Origin: JAIWNK01 sp964453115
GTDB lineage: Bacteria > Chloroflexota > Anaerolineae > Anaerolineales > Anaerolineaceae
Direction of reading: 5' to 3'
Length of the DNA stretch: 64,000 nucleotides
Assembly: GCA_964453115.1 (NCBI GenBank)
Contig: CAYVRT010000009.1
Coordinates: 1-64,000, forward strand
This document shows positions 52,062 through 61,538 of this stretch, piece after piece (position 1 is the first letter of the stretch; each line of letters begins with the position of its first letter). Made by a program: the position numbers and the translations under genes. The notes under the pieces are model-generated. The model was not told the origin of the DNA. It made no database searches and worked only from the letters and a program-made list of their open reading frames with translations.

Positions 52062-53378
52062 TTAGAATCTTGGCCGAACCCCATCTGTTTCGCTTTCCAA
52101 CATTTGTCGCGCCACCCGGCGGGCAATCTGCACCGCAAAATTTGTCCCCCGATCCCATGGGTAAACCTGACTCATGCTGGCAAAATACAACCCTTCCAGC
52201 GGTGTGCGGGTCTCAGGGATATGGGCCGAATGTCCCAACAACGGCACCGGTTGTGCGTAGGTTGTGCGGAACAGCCAGCTCTTGCGCACCCAGTCCGGTT
52301 GAAAATCGGGGTTAATTCGCCCCAAAGCAGGCAGAAAGCGCGTCAACAATTCTTCCTGGCTGAGCCTGAAATTCTCATGGCTCACATCCAGATAATCGCC
52401 GCAATAGACGATTCGGTCACCGCCAAAATAATCGGGCGACAGAAAATTGGTATGCTCCACCAACGCCAGGAAAGGATACCCGGCTCGTTTTGGCAAATTG
52501 AACCAGTAATACCCCTCGCGCGAGAGCTGCTGCCGCAAAGCAAGCACCATTACCACAGCGCCCATGCTCTTCAAGTTCAACAACCCTCGCAAATAGGTTT
52601 CTGGCAGTTCGGGCGCCATCTTCGCCAATGCCGTTGGCGAAACCGTCACCAAACACCGGTCAAAATGCTGCACCTCACCATCTGGCAGGCAGACATCCAA
52701 CCCACCCGTTGCGGAGCGGCGAATTGCCTGCACAGACGTTGCAAGGCGCAACAACACCCCGCGGTGCTGCAATTCAGCTGCAAAGCGATCCAAAAAGGCC
52801 TGAAAACCGCCCACAAATGTCCCCAGCCGGGTTGTGCGAGCTTTGATGCGTGCCCAGAACCAGGCCATGTTTACATCCTGATAGTGTGGCCCAAACTTGC
52901 CTTGCAACATCGGCTCAAACATCATCCCATACAGCCGATCTCCATAGGCCTTGCGCAGCCAGCCATCCGCTGTCACCTTCTCCAGCGCCTGCCAGCGAGC
53001 CAAATAGCGCAAATAAATGGTCACAAACCCAAAGCGCGCCATATCTACCAATCGAAAACCAGGGAAAGTCAAAGCAGCCAGAGGTGAATCGAGCGGATAG
53101 AAACGGTCCTGATAATAGACCACCGTCTTGGGCAGCGGGAAGACCACCTCCTTGCGCCACCCCAATTCATCTATCAATCCCAGCATATCTGAATCACTTC
53201 CAAACCAGTGATGATAGAACTTTTCCACCGACCACTGCCAATGCGGCTCCTTAAAGCCAGCCGCCAACCCACCCACATGATCAGCCGCTTCAAACACCGT
53301 CACTGCATGACCCGCGCGCACAAAATCCCATGCCGCCGCCATTCCACCAATCCCTGCTCCAATGATTGCAATGCGCAT
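52062..53378 (-). CDS. FAD-dependent oxidoreductase (amine oxidase/UDP-galactopyranose mutase-like)
   Basis: 438 residues. N-terminal Rossmann motif GAGIGGMAAAWD and the FAD-contact segment EAADHVGGLAAGF are clear; the C-terminal part has the amine-oxidase-like FAD motif near GLYFASMSQVYPWDRGTN. EKFYHHWFGSDSDM and FPLPKTVVYYQDRFYPLDSP recall the UDP-galactopyranose-mutase/protoporphyrinogen-oxidase branch. It follows the flippase-like gene by 29 bp, so a role in lipid or glycan modification is possible. Ribosome-binding site AAGGAAAA. Confidence 0.8.
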   Translation of the reverse strand: MRIAIIGAGIGGMAAAWDFVRAGHAVTVFEAADHVGGLAAGFKEPHWQWSVEKFYHHWFGSDSDMLGLIDELGWRKEVVFPLPKTVVYYQDRFYPLDSPLAALTFPGFRLVDMARFGFVTIYLRYLARWQALEKVTADGWLRKAYGDRLYGMMFEPMLQGKFGPHYQDVNMAWFWARIKARTTRLGTFVGGFQAFLDRFAAELQHRGVLLRLATSVQAIRRSATGGLDVCLPDGEVQHFDRCLVTVSPTALAKMAPELPETYLRGLLNLKSMGAVVMVLALRQQLSREGYYWFNLPKRAGYPFLALVEHTNFLSPDYFGGDRIVYCGDYLDVSHENFRLSQEELLTRFLPALGRINPDFQPDWVRKSWLFRTTYAQPVPLLGHSAHIPETRTPLEGLYFASMSQVYPWDRGTNFAVQIARRVARQMLESETDGVRPRF

Positions 53379-53407
53379 CGAATTTTCCTTTCTTCAGTTT
53401 GCTTCCT

Positions 53408-54445
53408 TCAAGATTCGGGCGGTGCATCCGGCGTTTCTCGCCGAATCGCCTCCAGGCTTTTTCCCCAGCGCAGCGGCTGCCGCAAATAAAAATAAGCCCC
53501 AACCAATGTAATGGGGAACCACAACGCGGCATGAAGCACAAGTGTATAACCAGCTGCAATCGCCTGCGGCACACCATAGGCACCCAACAGGGCAATGCCG
53601 GGTGCATCAAAGGTGCCCACATAACCAGGGGCTGACGGCAAAGTCGTTGTCAGGTTCACGATTCCATTCATTAACATCAAGGCAAAGAAACTGACCTCAA
53701 ATGGAAAGGCATGCATCACAAACCAGTATTTGGCCGTCTCCAACAGCCAGATGATCACCGTCGTCACAAAAATCATCAACACATCCATCGGTGAACGCAG
53801 CGATTCCAGGCCAGTCAAAAACCGCAGCGCAACCCCGCGCACTTTCTCGCGCAACCGCAGCGGTAGGAAGCGATCAATTGAACCATTGACCAACCGTTCC
53901 GAAACCCTGGGGAACATGGCGGCCAACAGAAAAATGAGCAGCGCCCCAACAAACAACACCGTTCCACCAATTGCCACGTCGCGAATATTCAGGTTCCCCA
54001 GCACACCAGCGGAATCGGTTAACTTTGCCAGCTCGCCCAGGTTGATGAACACAAATGCCAGCATCACCACCCCGTCAAAAATGCGTTCAACAATCACTGT
54101 CGCCAGCGAAGCCGAAATTGGCACCCCCTCGCGCTGCTTCAGCACCGCAGCCCGCAACACCTCTCCGGCCCGTGCCGGGTAGATATTGTTGCCCATATAT
54201 CCAATCGTTACAATTGGGAACATAGTGCGCGTTGGAATGGCCTTCAACGGACGCAGCATATAATGCCAGCGCCAGGCGCGCACCCACACCCCCATAAAAT
54301 AAACCAATACGCCTGGAATTAACCAGACGTATTGAGCGCTCTTCAGTGCCTGCCAGAACTCATCCAAATGCAGCCCGCGCAGGGCCAGCGCCAAGCACAT
54401 GACACTGATCAACACACCAACCCAAAACTGCCAGCGTTTTAACAT
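53408..54445 (-). CDS. Flippase-like (LPG synthase TM domain, UPF0104) membrane protein
   Basis: 345 residues with about eight spans. VWVRAWRWHYMLRPL and the segment GYMGNNIYPARAGEVLRA are signatures of the lysylphosphatidylglycerol synthase transmembrane family (also called AglD2/UPF0104), whose members flip or anchor lipids. LPSAPGYVGTFDAPGIALLG is the second conserved motif. The catalytic C-terminal transferase of MprF is absent, so a flippase role is more likely than lipid aminoacylation. Upstream partner of the FAD oxidoreductase gene. Confidence 0.88.
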   Translation of the reverse strand: MLKRWQFWVGVLISVMCLALALRGLHLDEFWQALKSAQYVWLIPGVLVYFMGVWVRAWRWHYMLRPLKAIPTRTMFPIVTIGYMGNNIYPARAGEVLRAAVLKQREGVPISASLATVIVERIFDGVVMLAFVFINLGELAKLTDSAGVLGNLNIRDVAIGGTVLFVGALLIFLLAAMFPRVSERLVNGSIDRFLPLRLREKVRGVALRFLTGLESLRSPMDVLMIFVTTVIIWLLETAKYWFVMHAFPFEVSFFALMLMNGIVNLTTTLPSAPGYVGTFDAPGIALLGAYGVPQAIAAGYTLVLHAALWFPITLVGAYFYLRQPLRWGKSLEAIRRETPDAPPES

Positions 54446-54475
54446 AGCCCTATTGTACCCGTCACATGGAAGATG

Positions 54476-56053
54476 TCAATCCCACTCTTGGTGACTGAGA
54501 CAAGGCTCCCACTTATTTTTAATTAACACCGTCTCTCCATTTCGGCCCGTTGGATAATCCTTCCACTGTGAAGCATTCAAGAACAAGATTTGCCGGGCAC
54601 GCAGGCTGGAAAAATTCAGGCTCTGCCAGGGCAATTCCTCTTTCTCCATCTCCGCTCGCGTCCAACAGGCGAGTGTTGCACCCAATGCATCGCGCAATTC
54701 AAGATCTTTTGCTGCCTGATAAGCCTCATACACCACCGGCACAGCATCATTCGAAAGCGAACCCAGATACAAACGGTCAAGCTCTTTGCCTTGCTCCACG
54801 CGGGCAATATTCTCACGTGCAATCCAGCCATCCACATTCACCACACCAAACGTCAGCCCAAAGGCCAGGACCGCGACAACCATCACCAAGGCAAAGCGCC
54901 CGCGCCGCCCCAAAAGTTCCAGCCCCAGCACCACCAGCAAGAACAGCCCCAGCCAGGGAATGAAGATATGCGTCTGCATTCGCAACCGGGTAAACCCATA
55001 GGCCGCCTCATACAGCCCCAGGCGCTGCCAGGCCGAAACCAGCATCACCATCACCAACCCAAACAACACCCCAACCAACACACGAAAAATTACTTTTTGC
55101 GCAGTGGATTGCTGATTGGAAATTGCAGCCAGCGACCAGTAAACCGCAAGGCTAATCAAAGCCACGGTCACCAATTCGTTAAAGCCGCGCACCGCATATT
55201 CCGAATAGGTATAGCCCGCCACGTTGATGTTGGTGTTGCCACCAAAAAAATACTGAACCTGTACAAGCACAAAGGAAAGAAACAACAAATTGATGCAAAC
55301 CAACCCCGCCGCGCTGACAGCCATCGGCAAAAATGAGCGGAACAAGGGTGTATTGGCATCAGGACGTTTCTCAACCCCGTTTGGCAGCACAGCTTGCAAC
55401 AGCACGCCAATGAAAGCATACGCCAAAACCAGGATATAGAACAGCCGGAACAGGTATTCAGCCAGATTTTCAATGTTCAGCGCCTCAAAAAATGCCTCGA
55501 CCCGGTCTCCAAAGATGGGATCGGCGCTGGAAAGCAAAACCACCAGAACGGCCAAGACCGGCGTCACCAATACAATGCCCAGCAGCGCCCAGCCAATCTG
55601 TTTCAGCACCGGCTTCCAGGTCGAAACAGATTGCTGCCCCTCTTCAACCACTGGCTTTTTGAATACATCCGGCATACGCGCAATGGCAGCGCCCAAAATA
55701 TTGAAGCCCATTTGCACCCAATCGCCCAGACGGTAAAACCAGGAATGCCCCGTTCGCAGTGTCCCCGCCAGCACAATCAAACAGAAGAGCGACAGGCTGA
55801 CGCCCAGAAAGAGCGTGAATCCCTGCCTGCGAAAGCAGACGATGAATGCAAAGCCCAGTGCCAGCACCACCCAAATTAAATTACTGCGCGCTGGCTGCAC
55901 CTTTTCGGTGCGCAGCAGCACCAGCAGGCCAATCACAATCAATACAACCCAAACCAGGAAAGAAATCCCTATTTGCTTTTCCCAAAACAAGAAATCCACC
56001 GCCCAGGCCACAAACAGGCCCCAAAATGCAAACCAGACCGGTTTCTTAGACAT
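54476..56053 (-). CDS. DUF4173 membrane protein
   Basis: About 525 residues with roughly a dozen spans and a C-terminal soluble region of about 110 residues (RVEQGKELDRLYLGSLSNDAV onward). The DUF4173 signature lies in the middle, around VLSSADPIFGDRVEAFFEAL and YTYSEYAVRGFNELV. Start at MSKKPVWF (56053), preceded by AAGGAGTGG; two more ATGs upstream are open. Function of the family is unknown; it is usually found next to regulators or kinases, which is not the case here. Confidence 0.82.
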   Translation of the reverse strand: MSKKPVWFAFWGLFVAWAVDFLFWEKQIGISFLVWVVLIVIGLLVLLRTEKVQPARSNLIWVVLALGFAFIVCFRRQGFTLFLGVSLSLFCLIVLAGTLRTGHSWFYRLGDWVQMGFNILGAAIARMPDVFKKPVVEEGQQSVSTWKPVLKQIGWALLGIVLVTPVLAVLVVLLSSADPIFGDRVEAFFEALNIENLAEYLFRLFYILVLAYAFIGVLLQAVLPNGVEKRPDANTPLFRSFLPMAVSAAGLVCINLLFLSFVLVQVQYFFGGNTNINVAGYTYSEYAVRGFNELVTVALISLAVYWSLAAISNQQSTAQKVIFRVLVGVLFGLVMVMLVSAWQRLGLYEAAYGFTRLRMQTHIFIPWLGLFLLVVLGLELLGRRGRFALVMVVAVLAFGLTFGVVNVDGWIARENIARVEQGKELDRLYLGSLSNDAVPVVYEAYQAAKDLELRDALGATLACWTRAEMEKEELPWQSLNFSSLRARQILFLNASQWKDYPTGRNGETVLIKNKWEPCLSHQEWD

Positions 56054-56212
56054 GTTCCACTCCTTCATAGCACTCAAAATTCAGGATCTTCAGGCAAAGC
56101 GCCTGCCCCTACCCAGAATCTTATCGGCGTCCATCTGCCAAAACCTATCCGACAAGCAAACAGCTTTTCGTTCTGCTTCAAAGACTATCAAATTCTATCA
56201 CATCTATCGCCA

Positions 56213-57547
56213 TCAGCTGATTGGCCAAACATTGGAAGGTTTGCGCGGAAAAAGCGCCGCCAAGAGCATGCGCCCGCGCTCATTTGCCCAGCAATCTGCA
56301 AAGGAATTGCTCAGTTCCTCCAGGTTGCGGTAACCAAACAACAATTGTAAAAAGCTCAACCCCGGAAAAGCAGCATCCACAGCCTGCCAGCGTTCCAATT
56401 CATACGCCTCACAGCCAGTCAATCGCCCGGCTTCCAGTGTCAGGCGCAGCCCGCTGCGATAGAAGCCCAGCTTAAATTCACCACTCGCCCCGGCATGGAG
56501 CGATTGCGCCAACCGCGCCTCCAGCACAGGGGCAACCAACCGCAGAAACCCGGCCAGGTCCGAGAGGCGTACATACCAGGCATAAGGCTTTTGAACCACC
56601 GTCAACCAGCGTTCCGCCACTTCATAAGCCGGATGTTCTTCACCCAACGCAAGCGCCGCACCAAGGCAGGACTTTCCATCCCGTCCAGCCATCTCCTGCC
56701 CTTTTTGCAACAAATAGTGCAGCACACAAGGCAGGGCATCATACCAGGAGAGCCCTTCAACCAGCTCCAAAACTGTTGCCGCCAGCATATTCGACCACCA
56801 CAAATAGGGCGCATGCGCCAGAAAACCAACCGGCAGCCCAGCAGCATTGTCCAGCACCATCAACTCTTTGCGATTCACGTTCAGTTCACACGCCCCATCC
56901 AGTTCATACCGCCACTCGGCTGGACTGCGCACGCAATGCACCACCCCGCGCCGCGCCGCTCGTTTTTCACAGTCTGCAATCCAGGGCAAGTCATCCACTC
57001 GGGCCGGACGCACCGTATAGCCCTGCGACGGAGGCGGGAGCTGCGCTGTAAAGCCCCGCCGCGCCCCACCCAAATTCAAAAGCATCTCATACCCAAACTG
57101 ACGATAATAGTAAGGAATCCCGGTAATTGCCTGCACCCATTCGCCGCGCGCGCGGCTCAATTGATGAAGTACCTCAAACTGCGCCCGTACCAACCCGCGC
57201 CGGCGGTATTCTGGGTCCGTTCCCACCAGTTCAGGACGCCCCACCCCAAACGGCACGCCCTCATAATCCCAAGTCTGCGAGATCAAATTGGCAGCTGAAA
57301 CAATCCGCCCCGATGTCTGCTCAACCACCACTGTAAAATCCCCCACACCAAAGCAGGGATGATGTCCGCTCATCAAGTCGCGCGTCCAGGCTGCCAGGCG
57401 CGGTTGCGGATCACGGTCTTCCTCCTCATCATCCATGGAGTGAATCCGTTGATTAAACGCCGCCAGCGCTTCTAAATCGGCTGCCCGGCTACGCCGCAGC
57501 ACCAGTCCATCCCCCAGGTCTCGCTCCAATCCTTCTAAAACAGACAT
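56213..57547 (-). CDS. Eis-like GNAT acetyltransferase
   Basis: 444 residues. N-terminal GNAT domain with the acetyl-CoA loop ELVGTDPEYRRRGLVRAQFE, a second degenerate GNAT domain in the middle and a C-terminal SCP2-like domain (about 345-444), the arrangement of Eis (enhanced intracellular survival) proteins. Eis enzymes acetylate several amines, including aminoglycosides. Whether this one does so cannot be told from sequence. It ends close to a long gap before the DUF4173 gene. Confidence 0.85.
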   Translation of the reverse strand: MSVLEGLERDLGDGLVLRRSRAADLEALAAFNQRIHSMDDEEEDRDPQPRLAAWTRDLMSGHHPCFGVGDFTVVVEQTSGRIVSAANLISQTWDYEGVPFGVGRPELVGTDPEYRRRGLVRAQFEVLHQLSRARGEWVQAITGIPYYYRQFGYEMLLNLGGARRGFTAQLPPPSQGYTVRPARVDDLPWIADCEKRAARRGVVHCVRSPAEWRYELDGACELNVNRKELMVLDNAAGLPVGFLAHAPYLWWSNMLAATVLELVEGLSWYDALPCVLHYLLQKGQEMAGRDGKSCLGAALALGEEHPAYEVAERWLTVVQKPYAWYVRLSDLAGFLRLVAPVLEARLAQSLHAGASGEFKLGFYRSGLRLTLEAGRLTGCEAYELERWQAVDAAFPGLSFLQLLFGYRNLEELSNSFADCWANERGRMLLAALFPRKPSNVWPIS

Positions 57548-57573
57548 TTTCTACTCCCTTTAACCAAAAACCA

Positions 57574-57599
57574 ACCGGCCTGGTTGAAACCAGGCCGGT
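57574..57599 (-). terminator. Terminator of the second FmdB gene
   Basis: ACCGGCCTGGT (57574-57584) and ACCAGGCCGGT (57589-57599) form a perfect 11-bp stem with a 4-nt loop. On the minus strand the sequence continues TGGTTTTTGG, a usable U-rich tail. Confidence 0.85.
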
Positions 57600-57607
57600 G
57601 AATGCAA

Positions 57608-57931
57608 TTAGGTGCTGCTCTCCGTTGTCGGCGAGGCGGCCGGTTTTGGCGTCGGCTCTGCCGTTTTGCTTCCACCTGCATCGCTCGCCTCGGTCGTAGC
57701 AGTTGGCGTCTTTTCCTCTCCATGCCCCGAAGACCGGCTTGCTCCCGAGGGAGAACGATGGTCCGTTGCATAGAAACCAGACCCTTTAAACACAATGCTC
57801 ACGGGCGTAAACACCTTGCGCAACGTCTCTTTGCCACAATGAGGACAAATGGTTAATAACGGGTCCGAAAAACGCTGGCTGTGATCAAATTCCTCATGAC
57901 AGGCATCACAACGATAGGTATAAACGGGCAT
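57608..57931 (-). CDS. FmdB-type zinc ribbon protein with Ser/Thr/Pro tail
   Basis: 107 residues. The ribbon MPVYTYRCDACHEEF pairs with CPHCGKETL; the conserved VFTPVSIVFKGSGFYATD segment, missing from the paralogue at 19481, places it with the classical FmdB group. The last 45 residues are a low-complexity Ser/Thr/Pro/Ala tail. RBS GAGGTGA. A single gene with its own terminator. Molecular function of FmdB proteins is unproven. Confidence 0.9.
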   Translation of the reverse strand: MPVYTYRCDACHEEFDHSQRFSDPLLTICPHCGKETLRKVFTPVSIVFKGSGFYATDHRSPSGASRSSGHGEEKTPTATTEASDAGGSKTAEPTPKPAASPTTESST

Positions 57932-58140
57932 TCCAAATCACCTCGTCAAAAACTTTTTCAACCTTGCAATTCTACGCCCGTTGGCCCATCTTGACAAGGT
58001 CAAGATAAATATCTTAACCGCGCCGCCTTTCTACCGGCGCGTGGCTGCTTTGCAATGCAGCAAAACGCCAATCAAGAAGCATTTCATTTCAAAGCAAACC
58101 AAGTGGGAACAAAATCGCCTTTTCCACCGGCCGTTCGTAG

Positions 58141-58146
58141 TATACT
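58141..58146 (+). promoter_or_regulatory. Predicted -10 element of the DppA-like gene
   Basis: TATACT lies 29 bp before the ATG; here a leader with a normal AAGGAG ribosome-binding site at 58161-58166 is present. Confidence 0.45.
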
Positions 58147-58175
58147 TAACCCAAACCATGAAGGAGCAATAGACA

Positions 58176-59000
58176 ATGAAATTACTGATAGCTGTAGATA
58201 TGGAAGGTATCACCGGTGTCGTCAGTTGGGACCACGTAGACCCTCATCAGGCTGAGTATCAGCGCTTCCGGCGCCTGATGACAGACGATGTCAATGCTGC
58301 CATTGCTGGCGCCGCCGAAGCAGGCGCCGATGACATTCAAGTCAGCGATGGTCACTGGAATAGCGGTAATATCCTGATCGAAGAATTGGACTCACGCGCC
58401 CGGCTCAATACCGGCACACCTGCCCCCTTCTCCATGGTACAAGGCGTTCAACACGGCGTAGATGCAGTGTTCTTCATCGGCTACCACGCCCGCATTGGCA
58501 CCCCAAACGCCATCCTCGATCACACCTGGTCTGCTTCGCGGGTTGCCAACCTGTGGCTGAATGACCGCCTGGTTGGTGAAACCGGTTTGAACGCCTCGGT
58601 TTGTGGAGCTTTTGGTGCGCCTGTCCTGCTTGTTTCCGGCGATCAATCGGTCGCAGCCGAAGCCCAGGAATGGATTCCCGGCGTTGAAACCGCTATCGTC
58701 AAACAAGCATGTGGACGTTTTGCCGCTCAATGTCTGCCACCAGCCGAATCGCACCCCCTCATCCGCAACGCAGCCCAACGCGCCATTGAGCGCTGGAAAA
58801 ATGGGCAAGCCCCCGCTCCACTCGATGCCGGCTCCCCCGTCAACCTGCGCGTTCAATTCCATAACACCCAAATGGCGGATATGGCTGTGCTCATGCCCGG
58901 CGCCACCCGGCTGGATGGAAGAACAATCGAGTTCCAGTCCAGCAATGCCGCAACTGCCTATTGCGCTTTCCGTACCGCTGTTTCACTCGCCAATCTCTAA
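58176..59000 (+). CDS. M55 family D-aminopeptidase (DppA-like)
   Basis: 274 residues. Zinc ligands of the DppA family are in place: Asp8 and Glu10 in AVDMEGITG, His in VSDGHWN, His in FIGYHAR and Glu in VGETGLNA. These enzymes release D-amino acids from peptides such as D-Ala-D-Ala or act on peptidoglycan fragments. Clear AAGGAG site before the ATG. It is followed 18 bp later by a NUDIX gene on the same strand. Confidence 0.93.
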   Translation: MKLLIAVDMEGITGVVSWDHVDPHQAEYQRFRRLMTDDVNAAIAGAAEAGADDIQVSDGHWNSGNILIEELDSRARLNTGTPAPFSMVQGVQHGVDAVFFIGYHARIGTPNAILDHTWSASRVANLWLNDRLVGETGLNASVCGAFGAPVLLVSGDQSVAAEAQEWIPGVETAIVKQACGRFAAQCLPPAESHPLIRNAAQRAIERWKNGQAPAPLDAGSPVNLRVQFHNTQMADMAVLMPGATRLDGRTIEFQSSNAATAYCAFRTAVSLANL

Positions 59001-59018
59001 ACCTGGGAGAAAAGCCCG

Positions 59019-59645
59019 ATGGAAAAAGTTACCGCTCTGATCTTAAGACCGGCCAAAGGCCAAAAAGTGGAAATTCTCATTTTTCGCCACCCAACCTCTG
59101 GATTGCAGCTCCCCGCTGGCACCGTAGACCCGGGCGAAGCGCCCGAGGCTGCCGTGTTGCGCGAAGTGGAAGAGGAAACTGGGCTGACAGAAGTGCGCAT
59201 CGTTCGCAAACTGGGCGCCGAAAAAATTGAACTCCCGCCCGATCAAGCCATCCTCAAAGAAACGGCGCACCCTCTTACCAGCCCAACCCCCTCCGCAGCG
59301 CCGCTGCAAATTGAACTGGGGCGCGGTTGGGTTGTGCAAATCGGCGAACGCCAGGGGCGTTTTACTGCCATCACCTACATCGAAACCAAGCGTGCTAGCA
59401 AAAAACCCGCCTTCGTCGTTCAAGGTTGGTTGCCAACCAACATCCTGCTCAACAAAATGACGCGCCATTTTTACTGGTTGCAGCCGCGCAGCGAAACCCC
59501 ACCGCAATGGCAATGGTCTTCTGACCTGGGCCACGTCTTTGACCTGCGTTGGGTACCGCTTTCGCCCCCCCCCAGCCTGATTGAGCATCAACGGCCCTGG
59601 CTCAAATGGGTAGCGGATGTCTCATGGCTCGACACCCTGTCTTAG
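59019..59645 (+). CDS. NUDIX hydrolase
   Basis: 208 residues. The Nudix box runs from Gly34 to Leu56 and fits GX5EX7REVXEEXGL exactly, with catalytic Glu residues 49, 52 and 53. The C-terminal extension of about 100 residues (from RGWVVQIGERQGRFTAITYI) is not a standard part and may set specificity. Substrate unknown; dinucleotides, nucleoside triphosphates or capped RNA are options. Confidence 0.92.
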   Translation: MEKVTALILRPAKGQKVEILIFRHPTSGLQLPAGTVDPGEAPEAAVLREVEEETGLTEVRIVRKLGAEKIELPPDQAILKETAHPLTSPTPSAAPLQIELGRGWVVQIGERQGRFTAITYIETKRASKKPAFVVQGWLPTNILLNKMTRHFYWLQPRSETPPQWQWSSDLGHVFDLRWVPLSPPPSLIEHQRPWLKWVADVSWLDTLS

Positions 59646-59660
59646 CACACCGTTGGCACC

Positions 59661-61538
59661 TTGCTCACCTGGCAGCCCCCTGATCTTTCCACCTTGCGCC
59701 TGGCACTGGCTGCCCTGGTCACCCTTTTCCTGCCCGGCCTGGCCTGGACAGCCTGGCGTCCATTCAACGATCGCCGCGACGCGCTCGAACAATTGGCCGA
59801 CTCGGCTGCCATCAGTCTATCCCTGACTGCACTGCTCGCTCTGTTTTTTTTTGTTGCAGGAATTCCAATTCAAGCGAGCACATTGCGCATCCTCTACCTC
59901 CTCTGCTTAATGCTGTGGATAGCCGGGCTAGGTCGTCGAATGTGGCATTTTCGCAAGCAGCCCATCCAGTCGGCGGGCCTGGCCTGGTTAACACTGGGCC
60001 TTCTTGCCCTGGCAGGCGTCCTGGTCTGGCGCATGTACCAGGCTCGCGACCTGGTCTTGCCCGCCTGGGTTGATTCGGTCCATCATTCACTGATTGTGCA
60101 AAAATTCCTCAGTCACGGCGGGCTGCCCAATTCGTTAGCCCCCGAACTACCACATCTCTTCTCCTACCATTATGGCTCCCACGCCCTGATTGCCTTATTC
60201 TGTGCCTTGAGTGGCATGGAACCTGCACCGGCCCTGCTCTGGTTCGGCCAATGGATCAATGCCCTGCTTGCTCTCACGGCCTATCGTGCGGGGCGTTCCT
60301 TCCGTCTCTCACAGCCGGCAGCTTTGCTCGCTCTATTGCTGGTTGGCTTTGCATTTCAAATGCCCGCCTATTACCTCTCCTGGGGACGCATCCCCCTCCC
60401 CGCCGGATTGATTCTGCTTGGCTCAGCCCAGGCTGCCGCACTGATGCTCAATCAACAACGTCAGGCACGCCCAGCCTGGCTGCGCCTCACACTGCTCACA
60501 ACCGGCAGCCTGCTTACCCATTACATCACCTCTCTGCTGCTGGCTCTTTTTCTGGCGACACTGCTTGGCGGACGCCTGCTCAGCTTGCTACGCCATAGCA
60601 CAACCTGGCGCTCAGTGGCACAACGCGCCGCCCTGCTAGCGGCTGCTGGAACCACAAGCCTGCTGCTTGCCTCGCCCTGGTTGCTGCGAGCCTTGGGGTA
60701 TGTCCAAAATCATACCTCGGTCAATTTTTCCTCTCCCCTTCAAAGCAACCGCGACTATCTCAATTATCTCGGGTATTTGCTTGGCCCCTCACATGCCCAT
60801 GCCCTACACATTGCCGCTCTAATTGCTCTGCTCTTTGTTGCCTGGCAAAAGCATACCCGTCCGCTTGCCCTTTGGAGCGCAACCTGGCTGCTGATTGGCC
60901 TGCCCTGGGGTCTGCGGCTGCGCGAGTTCCGTCCTGACCTGATGGCTATCATGGCCTTTTTGCCAGCCGCACTGCTCATCGCCGCGCTATTACACCAGCT
61001 ATGCGCCTGGCTTGGCAAGCACCTGCGTCCCTGGTTTGGCATCAGCTTGTTCTGGATTCTTACCGCAGCGCTCACCCTTTGGGGGCTGCAAAATACCCGT
61101 TCGATCATCAATCCCGTCACGATTCTTGCGGATGCAAACGACCTACAAGCTCTTTCATGGCTCAAGGATAACACGCCCGCCCAGGCCCGCTTCCTCATTA
61201 ACACTACCCCCTGGCAGGGAGTCTACCGCGGAGTTGATGGCGGGTACTGGATTCAACCACTGACCGAGCGTTGGAGCGTTCTGCCACCCGCCCTCTACAA
61301 CATGGACTCTCCGGAAAATGCCGCTGCCATCCAAGCGCGCGCAACAACCCTTTCAACACTTCAAACCTGTGATGAAACATTCTGGCAAATCATCGCTGAA
61401 AATTCCATTACCCACATCTATACCAAAGAGAAAATTGGCAACCTGCAAGCCATCGCCCTCAAAGATTGTCCCAATCTGCTGCCCGTTTATCAGCGCCAGG
61501 GAATTTCCATCTACGAAGTGCTGAATTCCTCGCCATAA
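59661..61538 (+). CDS. Large membrane protein, GT-C glycosyltransferase-like
   Basis: 625 residues with about 13 spans. The first large outside loop contains LPAWVDSVHHSLIVQKFLSH, resembling the acidic first loop of GT39-type mannosyltransferases, and the C-terminal 120 residues are soluble with DANDLQALSWLKDNTPAQARF, a stretch typical of uncharacterised Chloroflexota and cyanobacterial GT-C-like proteins. The start is a TTG at 59661, 15 bp after the NUDIX gene. It overlaps the convergent nth gene by 28 bp. Confidence 0.75.
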   Translation: MLTWQPPDLSTLRLALAALVTLFLPGLAWTAWRPFNDRRDALEQLADSAAISLSLTALLALFFFVAGIPIQASTLRILYLLCLMLWIAGLGRRMWHFRKQPIQSAGLAWLTLGLLALAGVLVWRMYQARDLVLPAWVDSVHHSLIVQKFLSHGGLPNSLAPELPHLFSYHYGSHALIALFCALSGMEPAPALLWFGQWINALLALTAYRAGRSFRLSQPAALLALLLVGFAFQMPAYYLSWGRIPLPAGLILLGSAQAAALMLNQQRQARPAWLRLTLLTTGSLLTHYITSLLLALFLATLLGGRLLSLLRHSTTWRSVAQRAALLAAAGTTSLLLASPWLLRALGYVQNHTSVNFSSPLQSNRDYLNYLGYLLGPSHAHALHIAALIALLFVAWQKHTRPLALWSATWLLIGLPWGLRLREFRPDLMAIMAFLPAALLIAALLHQLCAWLGKHLRPWFGISLFWILTAALTLWGLQNTRSIINPVTILADANDLQALSWLKDNTPAQARFLINTTPWQGVYRGVDGGYWIQPLTERWSVLPPALYNMDSPENAAAIQARATTLSTLQTCDETFWQIIAENSITHIYTKEKIGNLQAIALKDCPNLLPVYQRQGISIYEVLNSSP

